Below, one piece after another: positions 7,827 to 14,189 of a stretch of 23,054 nt of DNA. The notes under the pieces are model-generated. The model saw nothing but the letters and a program-made list of their open reading frames with translations, was not told the origin of the DNA and searched no databases. The translations under genes were made by a program, and so were the position numbers. Every line of letters begins with the position of its first letter. The first letter of the stretch is position 1. The DNA is from an uncultured Ruminococcus sp. (GTDB taxonomy: Bacteria > Bacillota > Clostridia > Lachnospirales > Lachnospiraceae): the NCBI GenBank assembly GCA_900553885.1, contig USFD01000051.1, positions 1 to 23,054 on the forward strand, written 5' to 3'.

Positions 7827-9260
7827 TTAAAACATTTTTCTTATAATGGTTAAGGCTTCATTTTCTCCAGTATGAATGTCGCTTGGAGTTTTAGCAAGCG
7901 TTGTCCAATATCTAGGATCTCCATAATAAATCAATTTGTAATGTTTTCCCTCTTCCTCAATTATAAATCCCATTTCAGAGAGCATACGTCTCATTGATTT
8001 CGATACATTCTTATACCCCTTTAACTCCCGCTTTAGTTTCTGTGCCTTTTTATCTGCAATATGTTTACATTTGCCATTCTTATCAAGAATATCTCTAAGC
8101 ACATCAGCTTGTCTGGAATTTTCATCACTGTTTTTCAACTTTTCTTCCAGAGCAGCAAGAACCATGTCCTTTATTTCATTTGGGAAAAATTCTTCCTCAT
8201 TGCCAAAATGCAAAAGGGGAACCCCTTCCACGCTGCTTAGTTTCGCTCGAATTCCCTCATTCTCATATGTCAAAATTTCATTGGCTCGAGCAAGTTCTTC
8301 AACTTTTTTCTGCAGAGTTCTCAACTCCTCATCTACTGATTCAATAAGAAGGTTCGTTTCTGTTTTGACCTGTTCTCGTTCTGTTTCTGCAGCCAATCTT
8401 TCAGCGCGTTGACTGGTTAATCTATCTCTTAACAAAGCGTTTCCTACGCCCTGCCATGTATATAGCATATTCGTAAGCTGAGAATTACTATATTGAATGA
8501 CATTGCGAATCACTTTCTCAAGAAGAACAGTATCTCTGCCCTCATATGCACGATAAAGATATCTCTGATGCTCTGCCGCTGGATTTGGATAATATATTCC
8601 TATCGCTCCATGATATTCATTTTTCCCGTCACACAACCGCCGAAGTCTGCTGTCAAGCCAAAAATCCTTTTCAAGAAGGACATGGGCTACACCTTTTAAT
8701 CTACCTGCAAGTTTCCGAGTATTAATTGGTTCTTCATTAGTACAAGTTCTAGAAATATATACTATTGGCAAACAATATTTTTTCCTACCATTTATTATAT
8801 CTACAAGGATTTCCAAATTTTCTTCCGATATTAAAATTGGTTCTCGAGATACAGGCAAATCAGAATCTTTCTTGAGAAATCCCTTTTTAATCAAAAGCGT
8901 AATAAAATGAGGGGTAGAAAAAGATGGGTCTATCGAAAGTGCTTCCTCTAAATAGCTTCGATCAAGGCGTATGGACATTTTCATCTCTTCAAAATTCATC
9001 ACATACTCTGTTCCCCATACAGCGCCGTCAGCTTCTGTTTTTTCATATCGCACGGCTATAATATTCCGATTGCGGTATTCTTCAATTGCAAGCCAGAGAG
9101 CGTCTGTCCCATATCTTATGTTCCTCTCACCATTCCACTTTATATCTGCAATAATATTTTCTTTATGGGGGCTTCCCTGATTCCATTCGATTACAAGGTT
9201 AATAAATGCATCTTTGGTCATACGATCATTAATTTCTAATATTGTTGAAAAAAGCAACAT
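7827..9260 (-). CDS. Unrecognised 477-residue coiled-coil protein, possible HicA-like C-terminal domain
   Basis: I cannot assign this to a named family. Visible parts are an N-terminal domain of about 280 residues with several Trp/Tyr-rich stretches (VIEWNQGSPHKENI, YRAYEGRDTVLLEKVIRNVI); a charged coiled coil at about 285-345 (RAERLAAETEREQVKTE, LQKKVEELARANEIL); a helical segment; and a C-terminal stretch of about 50 residues. That tail (LSEMGFIIEEEGKHYKLIYY, then TPSDIHTGENEALTIIRKM) follows the order of HicA toxins: LxxxGF, G-x-H, a strand and a final helix. That resemblance is weak. There are no membrane segments. The ATG has AGAAGGGG upstream. It is the first gene after the promoter targeted by the crRNA-like element, and DUF3990 and cas5c follow it. 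Confidence 0.75.
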   Translation of the reverse strand: MLLFSTILEINDRMTKDAFINLVIEWNQGSPHKENIIADIKWNGERNIRYGTDALWLAIEEYRNRNIIAVRYEKTEADGAVWGTEYVMNFEEMKMSIRLDRSYLEEALSIDPSFSTPHFITLLIKKGFLKKDSDLPVSREPILISEENLEILVDIINGRKKYCLPIVYISRTCTNEEPINTRKLAGRLKGVAHVLLEKDFWLDSRLRRLCDGKNEYHGAIGIYYPNPAAEHQRYLYRAYEGRDTVLLEKVIRNVIQYSNSQLTNMLYTWQGVGNALLRDRLTSQRAERLAAETEREQVKTETNLLIESVDEELRTLQKKVEELARANEILTYENEGIRAKLSSVEGVPLLHFGNEEEFFPNEIKDMVLAALEEKLKNSDENSRQADVLRDILDKNGKCKHIADKKAQKLKRELKGYKNVSKSMRRMLSEMGFIIEEEGKHYKLIYYGDPRYWTTLAKTPSDIHTGENEALTIIRKMF

Positions 9261-9285
9261 CCAAACAATCCCCTTCTCTTTTGTA

Positions 9286-9315
9286 ATTATATACTGTTAA
9301 TATACTCCTTCCCAA
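9286..9315 (-). promoter_or_regulatory. Possible second promoter of the accessory-cas operon
   Basis: On the minus strand TTGGGA (9310-9315) and TATAAT (9286-9291) are separated by 18 nt, placing a start about 20 nt before the ATG at 9260. It would lie downstream of the crRNA-like target, so if it is the main promoter, repression would have to work by roadblock or not at all. The site may simply be AT-rich sequence. Confidence 0.35.
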
Positions 9316-9330
9316 TATTAAAATCAATAT

Positions 9331-9351
9331 ATTATAGCAAATTTTACTGAA
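9331..9351 (-). promoter_or_regulatory. Operon promoter -10 overlapping a PAM-flanked target of the crRNA-like RNA
   Basis: On the minus strand the sequence reads TTC (9351-9349), then AGTAAAATTTGC, T, ATAAT (9348-9331). The last six bases are a perfect TATAAT preceded by TG one base away, an extended -10 that needs little -35. Transcription from here runs into the 477-residue gene and on through cas5c-8c-7-4-1-2. The 18 bases after TTC match the spacer-like bases at 9438-9455 at 17 positions, with the one mismatch at position 13. TTC is the known I-C PAM and sits exactly where a PAM must. Cascade bound here would cover the -10. Confidence 0.85.
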
Positions 9352-9371
9352 GTTTTATTTTGAAAAATTAA

Positions 9372-9400
9372 TTGAATTAATTTAATCTATCTGATATACT
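9372..9400 (+). promoter_or_regulatory. Promoter of the crRNA-like RNA
   Basis: TTGAAT (9372-9377) and TATACT (9395-9400) are separated by exactly 17 nt, and TG at 9392-9393 makes an extended -10. The expected start is near 9407, about 3 nt before the degenerate repeat. The -35 lies within the palindrome TTAATTGAATTAA (9368-9380). No plus-strand protein gene follows, so the product is most likely an RNA. Confidence 0.8.
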
Positions 9401-9409
9401 TTTTCTGTA

Positions 9410-9437
9410 GTCAGGACAGAAACCTGTGGATTGAAAT
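9410..9437 (+). repeat. Degenerate solitary CRISPR repeat (psi-repeat)
   Basis: Read on the plus strand this is GT, CAGG, loop ACAGAAA, CCTG, TGGATTGAAAT. The array repeat is GT, CGCTCCC, loop CTCGT, GGGAGCG, TGGATTGAAAT. The ends align exactly: GT at the 5' end and the last 12 bases (GTGGATTGAAAT). The stem is rebuilt with different pairs and shortened from 7 to 4 bp. Keeping the structure and handle while the stem sequence changes points to selection for Cas5c processing rather than a random remnant. Confidence 0.85.
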
Positions 9438-9457
9438 AGTAAAATTTGCGATAATGC

Positions 9458-9509
9458 AAAAAGCAAGAAGGCACAAAAGTTTCATTTGCTTTTGTGTCTT
9501 CCTGCTTTT
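9458..9509 (-). terminator. Intrinsic terminator of cas3, possibly bidirectional
   Basis: A near-perfect stem of about 21 bp pairs 9459-9479 with 9489-9509, with two G-U-type mismatches. It begins 10 nt after the cas3 stop on the minus strand and is followed there by TTTTTGCATT. It should separate rlmI-cas3 transcription from the accessory-cas operon. In plus orientation it lies just after the guide-like bases of the crRNA-like RNA and may end that transcript too. Confidence 0.8.
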
Positions 9510-9519
9510 CTCGTTCTTC

Positions 9520-11658
9520 TCACATGAGTACAGCCACCCCCGACTCTATGCCAAGATCCAGCCCAATTTCTTCTGTATATTGCCCCTTGTCAACAAGCTC
9601 AAAGAAATTTTCAATGTCCTCCGATATCAGTCTGAGCATTCCTGCTCCCCGAAGTTTCTGGATATCATTTTCATATAACTGAACACAGTACTGGCCGGCC
9701 TTTCGCATCCCTGCCTTTGTATATCCCTGATATTTGATCTGTTGAAGGAGTTCTTCCGCCTCATCCTCTTTATTTATAAAGACAGTCAATGTATTTTCCT
9801 CGATCAGTTTAAACTCCCGTGCCGCCTTAGAAAAATTATATCTTTTTCCTTTAAACTCGTCGAGAATCTTCTTTTTATCCAGACTCTCCCCTCGAAAATG
9901 ATACAGTGCTTCAAAATATTTTTCTATTCCTTGCAGCGAGGAGATATCCCCATTCTCTGAAATCAACATCTTTGATACGTCAATCTGGAGCTGCTGTCCG
10001 GGAACACGTTCTTTCTCTTCAAATTGAAAAATATAAGCAAAGCTTTCATCCACATCCCGCTTTCCTTCCCTGTTGCATCTGCCTGCGGCCTGGATCATAG
10101 AATCAACTCCCGCCAGCTGTCTGTACACAGCACGAAAGTCCAGATCAACACCCGCTTCCACAAGGCTCGTCGAGATCAGAATACATTTTTCCCCGTCTTT
10201 TACCAGCTTTCTGACTTTTTCCAGAATTCGGCGTCTGTGTTTCGGATACATTGTCGTAGACAGGTGGAATACGCCTTCACCTTTCATTTTCTGATAGATT
10301 CTCTGTGCCCGTTTCTTTGTATTGACAATACAGAGAGCCTGATCTTCCTGCTCCAGTTTTTCGATCAATTCATCTTCTGAGACCTCTCCGATATTTTTGA
10401 AAGTAACTCTCTCAAAAAAACGGAATTGTTCTTCTACCCTCGGGCAAAGTTCAGTGACCGGAAGTTTTCTCTGAAAAAATGGAGTCAGAGCAGGCTGCGT
10501 CGCTGTGCAGAGCACGATACTGGAACAGAAATTACCGACCAGTTCCTCCATCATTGCAATACAAGGCTTAAGATAATCTGTAGGAAGCATCTGCGCTTCG
10601 TCAAATATGATAACGCTGTTGGCTATATTATGTAACTTTCTGCATCTGGAGGACTTATTTGCAAACAAGGATTCAAAAAACTGCACATTCGTCGTCACCA
10701 CCACCGGCTTGTCCCAGTTTTCCGACGCAAGCTGCATGGATTTTAATTCCTCCGTGCTTTCATAATCCACATTATAGTGATTTTCCAGTACGTTCTGATC
10801 TCCCAATATCCTGCGGAATACCTCTGCATTCTGCTCGATGATACTTGTATAGGGAATCACATAGATAACTCGATCCATGTAATTCTCCACTGCATGCTGC
10901 AGTGCAAACGCCAGAGATGCGATCGTTTTCCCGCCGCCTGTCGGCACTGTAAGCTGGAATATACCTCTTTCACTGATTCCTTTTTCGAAACAGTGCCTGA
11001 GTATTTCTGTTCTTCTTCCGTTTACAGTGTCTGCCTCTTCATTCTGCAGCCAATCTGCCACATAAGCCTTTAGTCTTTCCAGAAGAACACTTATATCCTC
11101 TCCTGCCTCTCTCAGCGTCTGTCCATTCTTCATAAAGCTTTCCGTATCCAAGAAGTCCGCATCAACCAGACAAGAATACAACATCCTGATAAACACACTT
11201 AAAGAGAAATCCGGATCCGGCTCTTTTAATGGATCAAATGGGATCGTATTTATTTCCGGAATCGTTATTTCACTTTTAAAGGCGCTGTAATCCTCGATTT
11301 GCTTCCGCTTTCTGCCCTCCAATGTAGATGCATTTCCCGCATCGGAAGAGTTCCCGTAATCCGGCAGCCCCGAATGATGTCCGGCAATACAGTAACTCAT
11401 AAATCCGTACATACCGCCTTTTTCGAAACACAGCTTTGCTCCTGCTGTAGAATGATCTACTCTCTTGCCGCTGTTATTCTTAATCTTTTCCTGAAATGCA
11501 AGGGAATACTTCCCGACATCATGGAGCATACCGCAGCAATATCCCCAGTCTGATTTCCCGTATTTTCCCGCAAAGCGACTCGCAAGTTCAGCTGTTCCGA
11601 ATAAATGATTTTTTACAGACTGCTTACGCTCACCCGCAATATGTGCCAAATATTCCAC
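9520..11658 (-). CDS. cas3: CRISPR-associated helicase-nuclease Cas3 (type I-C, HD plus DExH)
   Basis: Cas3 is recruited by target-bound Cascade, nicks and unwinds DNA and degrades it. The N-terminal HD domain shows LHDVGKYS (about residue 45) and other histidines including AGHHSG. The helicase shows Walker A TVPTGGGKT (about 238-245), DEAQ in IIFDEAQML (about 353-356), motif III CTATQPA and motif VI QAAGRCNREGK. I choose the GTG at 11658 (712 aa) because GAGGAG lies 7 nt upstream. A GTG at 11673 would overlap rlmI and lacks a site. The gene begins one base after the rlmI stop and ends at its own terminator, so it is not in the cas5c-8c-7 transcript. Confidence 0.97.
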   Translation of the reverse strand: MEYLAHIAGERKQSVKNHLFGTAELASRFAGKYGKSDWGYCCGMLHDVGKYSLAFQEKIKNNSGKRVDHSTAGAKLCFEKGGMYGFMSYCIAGHHSGLPDYGNSSDAGNASTLEGRKRKQIEDYSAFKSEITIPEINTIPFDPLKEPDPDFSLSVFIRMLYSCLVDADFLDTESFMKNGQTLREAGEDISVLLERLKAYVADWLQNEEADTVNGRRTEILRHCFEKGISERGIFQLTVPTGGGKTIASLAFALQHAVENYMDRVIYVIPYTSIIEQNAEVFRRILGDQNVLENHYNVDYESTEELKSMQLASENWDKPVVVTTNVQFFESLFANKSSRCRKLHNIANSVIIFDEAQMLPTDYLKPCIAMMEELVGNFCSSIVLCTATQPALTPFFQRKLPVTELCPRVEEQFRFFERVTFKNIGEVSEDELIEKLEQEDQALCIVNTKKRAQRIYQKMKGEGVFHLSTTMYPKHRRRILEKVRKLVKDGEKCILISTSLVEAGVDLDFRAVYRQLAGVDSMIQAAGRCNREGKRDVDESFAYIFQFEEKERVPGQQLQIDVSKMLISENGDISSLQGIEKYFEALYHFRGESLDKKKILDEFKGKRYNFSKAAREFKLIEENTLTVFINKEDEAEELLQQIKYQGYTKAGMRKAGQYCVQLYENDIQKLRGAGMLRLISEDIENFFELVDKGQYTEEIGLDLGIESGVAVLM

Positions 11659-11659
11659 T

Positions 11660-12865
11660 CTACTTCTCCTCACAAACCTGAAAAATATAAAACTTCAGAT
11701 AATAAGAATCCCCCGCTCCCCACAGTATCGGATGATCCGGCGCCTGTGTCCTGAACTCCACCTGCCGCAGCCTCTTATGCACATTCTGCGCCGCCTGCCC
11801 GATGGTCTTAGTAAACAGTTCCTGATCCATAAAATGGGAACAGGAGCAGGTCGCCAGATATCCGCCGTCCTTCACCAGCTTCATTCCCCGCAGATTGATC
11901 TCCCGGTAACCTTTCACCGCTTTTTTGATTGAGCTTCTCGACTTCGTAAATGCCGGCGGATCAAGGATGACCACGTCATATTTCTCTCCCTGCTTCTCCA
12001 GACGAGGAAGCAGGTCAAAGACGTCTTCACAGATAAACTCCACCCGGTCTTCCAGTCCGTTCAAAGCGGCATTTTCTCTCGCCTGAGCAACACCCAGCTC
12101 AGAGGCATCCACTCCGGTCACGTGCTCTGCTCCTGCAATTCCTGCATTCAGGGCAAAGGAACCGGTATGGGTAAAGCAGTCCAGCACCCGGGCTCCTTTG
12201 CAGAGCTTTGCCACTGCCCGTCTGTTGTATTTCTGATCAAGGAAGAATCCTGTCTTCTGTCCGTCCTTTACGTCCACATAATAGCGCACGCCGTTCTCCA
12301 CGATCTCCACCTTTGTATCAAAAGGCTCGCCGATAAATCCCTTACGGCGCTCCATTCCTTCCTGTTCGCGGACTTTCGCGTCACTGCGCTCATAGACGCC
12401 CCGGATGTGGATGCCGTCTTTCTCCATCAGTTCTCTTAAAATATCCACGATCATCACTTTAAAGCGGTCGATTCCCAGAGCGAGAGATTCCACCACCAGC
12501 ACATCCGCGAACTTGTCCACCACGATACCCGGCAGGAAATCTGCTTCTCCGAAGATCACCCGACAGCTGGAAATATCATCCATCACTTTTTTCCGGTATT
12601 CCCATGCATTCTGTACACGCATACGGATAAAATCCTCATTAATTTCCGTGTCACGGTTTCTCGTCATCATACGCACTGTCAGTTTTGAGTTCCGGTTAAT
12701 AAATCCCCGGCCCATGGGATAGCCGTCAAAGTCATGGACGATAACGATATCGCCGTCTTCAAAACTTCCTACAATACTTTCTATTTCATTATCATAAATC
12801 CAGGGGCCGCCCTGTTTCAGAGTACGGCCGGCGCCTTTTCGGAGCGTTACGATTGCATCAGACAT
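11660..12865 (-). CDS. rlmI: RlmI/RlmK-like class I SAM-dependent rRNA methyltransferase
   Basis: The 401-residue protein has an N-terminal PUA-like RNA-binding domain (about 1-75, with GYPMGRGFIN), a linker domain, and a Rossmann methyltransferase. The SAM-binding motif is VLDCFTHTGSFALNAG (228-243) with the acidic GVDAS (251-255). DPPAF is at 302-306 and TCSCSH at 339-344. E. coli RlmI makes m5C1962 of 23S rRNA and has nearly this length. The symbol reflects family likeness, and the exact substrate is inferred. The ATG has AAGGAGG upstream. It is a housekeeping gene that shares a transcript with cas3. Confidence 0.9.
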   Translation of the reverse strand: MSDAIVTLRKGAGRTLKQGGPWIYDNEIESIVGSFEDGDIVIVHDFDGYPMGRGFINRNSKLTVRMMTRNRDTEINEDFIRMRVQNAWEYRKKVMDDISSCRVIFGEADFLPGIVVDKFADVLVVESLALGIDRFKVMIVDILRELMEKDGIHIRGVYERSDAKVREQEGMERRKGFIGEPFDTKVEIVENGVRYYVDVKDGQKTGFFLDQKYNRRAVAKLCKGARVLDCFTHTGSFALNAGIAGAEHVTGVDASELGVAQARENAALNGLEDRVEFICEDVFDLLPRLEKQGEKYDVVILDPPAFTKSRSSIKKAVKGYREINLRGMKLVKDGGYLATCSCSHFMDQELFTKTIGQAAQNVHKRLRQVEFRTQAPDHPILWGAGDSYYLKFYIFQVCEEK

Positions 12866-12903
12866 CTTGTTCCTCCTTACACAATATCTTTCTATCCTGA
12901 ACT

Positions 12904-12933
12904 ATCATACCACAGTCCGGCGCCGGCTGACAG
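12904..12933 (-). promoter_or_regulatory. Promoter of rlmI-cas3
   Basis: On the minus strand TATGAT (12904-12909) has TGG directly upstream, forming an extended -10. A weak -35, CTGTCA (12928-12933), is 18 nt away and the spacer holds the palindrome CCGGCGCCGG. The start would be about 30 nt before the rlmI ATG, with AAGGAGG between. Confidence 0.6.
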
Positions 12934-12938
12934 CAGAA

Positions 12939-13820
12939 TTATTTTTTCTGGCCGCAGACCGTACAATACTGGTAATCTACATAGGTCTGTGTCTCATAAT
13001 GCCCCTGATCCTCCTGATGGGATCCCACTTTTACCTGTTCGGTTTTTGTTACATTCTGATAATTCCCATAGTAAACACCATTGTATAAGCCATTGGAATC
13101 CGCATTTTTCAGTCCTGTGGATATAATCGCCTTCAGATCCGCCTGGGTAAAACCGTTTTCAAACCAGTAAGTAGGCCCATTTGCAATATAAGTATTTTCA
13201 CTGCTCAGTGTATAAAAGCGGACCCCGGAAATGGTCTTTGTCTCATAGTCATCCACAGTTACCATCTTAGATACCCAGACCTTCTTTTTTGCCGTATGAT
13301 TTGCCCATTTATGAGTATGCGTTGTTTTGGACTGGGTGGTGCTTCCGGATTTTTCTGTATTCCGGGATCCGCCTGTACTTTTCGTTGCAGAACTGTTTTT
13401 CGTTGCGGAACTGCTTTTCGTTGCAGAACTATTTTTCGCCGTTGAACCGGAAGTTTTGACAGTATCAGCACTTTCACTGTTTTTCTGTTCTGATGCTTTC
13501 TGATCATTTTTGTCAGAGGTATCCTCTGTTTCTGCGGCAGATGAATCAGCAGTTTTCTTTTCTTCCGTCTTCGAATCTGTCTCTGCTTTTTCCGCCTGTT
13601 CTCCGGCTGATGTCTTTTCCTCTGTCCGCCCCGTGTCAACTGCTGTTTTCTTATTCTGTATTTCTTTTCCCTGAGCCGTCTGTCCTGAACCGCTGTCATT
13701 TGCAGCCGTAAAGTCCGCTGCTGCCAGAAGGCATCCTCCGGCGAGCAGCAAAACGATTACTGCTATAACAGGAACAACTGTTTTTTTATGACGGTTTATA
13801 AAATTCTTTAATTTTTTCAT
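12939..13820 (-). CDS. Membrane-anchored, low-complexity surface protein with CxxC tail
   Basis: The 293-residue protein has a short basic N terminus, then a hydrophobic segment (about 15-35, VVPVIAVIVLLLAGGCLLAA) that acts as an uncleaved anchor or signal peptide. Next comes a Ser/Thr/Lys/Glu-rich, probably disordered stretch (about 40-165) with tandem SSATK/NSSATK units. The C-terminal domain (about 165-293) begins HTHKW and ends with the repeated Glu/Gln/Tyr-rich pattern DQGHYETQTYVDYQ and CTVCGQKK, a tail common in clostridial surface proteins. A single cysteine in AGGC is a poor lipobox because position -3 is Ala. Function is unknown. The ATG follows GAGAGG. Confidence 0.75.
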   Translation of the reverse strand: MKKLKNFINRHKKTVVPVIAVIVLLLAGGCLLAAADFTAANDSGSGQTAQGKEIQNKKTAVDTGRTEEKTSAGEQAEKAETDSKTEEKKTADSSAAETEDTSDKNDQKASEQKNSESADTVKTSGSTAKNSSATKSSSATKNSSATKSTGGSRNTEKSGSTTQSKTTHTHKWANHTAKKKVWVSKMVTVDDYETKTISGVRFYTLSSENTYIANGPTYWFENGFTQADLKAIISTGLKNADSNGLYNGVYYGNYQNVTKTEQVKVGSHQEDQGHYETQTYVDYQYCTVCGQKK

Positions 13821-13852
13821 TTTTCTTTTCCTCTCTTTCTATCAGAAATGCT

Positions 13853-13880
13853 GTTATATCCGGCAGAACCGGCTGCACAA
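13853..13880 (-). promoter_or_regulatory. Candidate promoter of the surface protein gene
   Basis: On the minus strand TATAAC (13853-13858) is 16 nt from TTGTGC (13875-13880). The -10 is good and the -35 weak. Between them lies CCGG-TTCTG-CCGG. A start near 13846 would leave a 25-nt leader containing GAGAGG. Confidence 0.4.
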
Positions 13881-14038
13881 AATTGCCGTTCTGCAATGAA
13901 TTACTGTTCACAGCCTGCAGGCCGCAGATCATGAATAGATAAATATCCGCTTTTCTTTTCTCCTCCTTTCCCTTCTTAGACAGAACATAAAAAGAAAAAG
14001 TTTTAAAATTCCTGAAAAAAAAAATTATTTTTCCGGAC

Positions 14039-14115
14039 AAAAAAAGACAATGAACCGTCCGTTGCCGCAGAACAGACTTCTCATCTGTGTCCGCGGCAAA
14101 ATGCCGTTCATTGTC
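14039..14115 (-). terminator. Terminator of the XRE-ABC operon, long nested hairpin
   Basis: GACAATGAAC (14046-14055) pairs with GTTCATTGTC (14106-14115), and inside them TTGCCGC pairs with GCGGCAA and ACAGA with TCTGT. On the minus strand the hairpin lies 74 nt after the permease stop and is followed by seven Ts (14045-14039). The stem is longer than a usual terminator. Confidence 0.75.
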
Positions 14116-14189
14116 CTATCGGCTATATTGTATTCTTTTAGCTGTTCGTTCCAGCGAAAATATTTCCTGCCATAAATATTTCCCCGTCC

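Larger units (their letters stand above)
9407..9509 (+). ncRNA. Putative crRNA-like regulatory RNA (CreR/CreA type) targeting the cas operon promoter
   Basis: From its own promoter the RNA would run through a degenerate repeat (9410-9437), a spacer-like segment beginning at 9438 and a hairpin (9458-9509). The first 12 spacer-like bases, then 5 more after one mismatch, match the PAM-flanked site at 9348-9331. Beyond position 18 the match stops, which should allow Cascade binding without efficient Cas3 cleavage, as known for CreA and CreR guides. Only one repeat-like unit is seen; the 3' end may be set by the hairpin, whose plus-strand T tract (CTTTTCTCGTTCTTCT) is imperfect. The 3' boundary is approximate. 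An alternative reading is a pair of protein-binding inverted sites 90-odd bases apart. Confidence 0.8.
13821..14189 (-). other. Gene-poor interval between the surface protein and the ABC permease
   Basis: I see no convincing gene in these 369 bases. They hold the ABC operon terminator (14039-14115), an A/T-rich stretch and the candidate promoter of the surface protein. A reading frame at 13786-14040 carries a ribosome-binding-like AAGGAGGAG internally rather than before its start, and overlaps the true gene. I discount it. Confidence 0.6.

Noticed and set aside
9454..9678. Plus-strand frame beginning inside the crRNA-like RNA and running antisense to cas3
   Set aside because: It is an antisense shadow of the cas3 3' end with no ribosome binding site.
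12939..13820. Lipoprotein signal (LAGGC) in the surface protein
   Set aside because: The residue at -3 is Ala rather than Leu and the hydrophobic run continues past the Cys, so a plain membrane anchor fits better.
13786..14040. An 84-residue minus-strand frame before the surface protein
   Set aside because: Low-complexity, overlaps the real start, spans the promoter region and lacks a ribosome binding site before its start.
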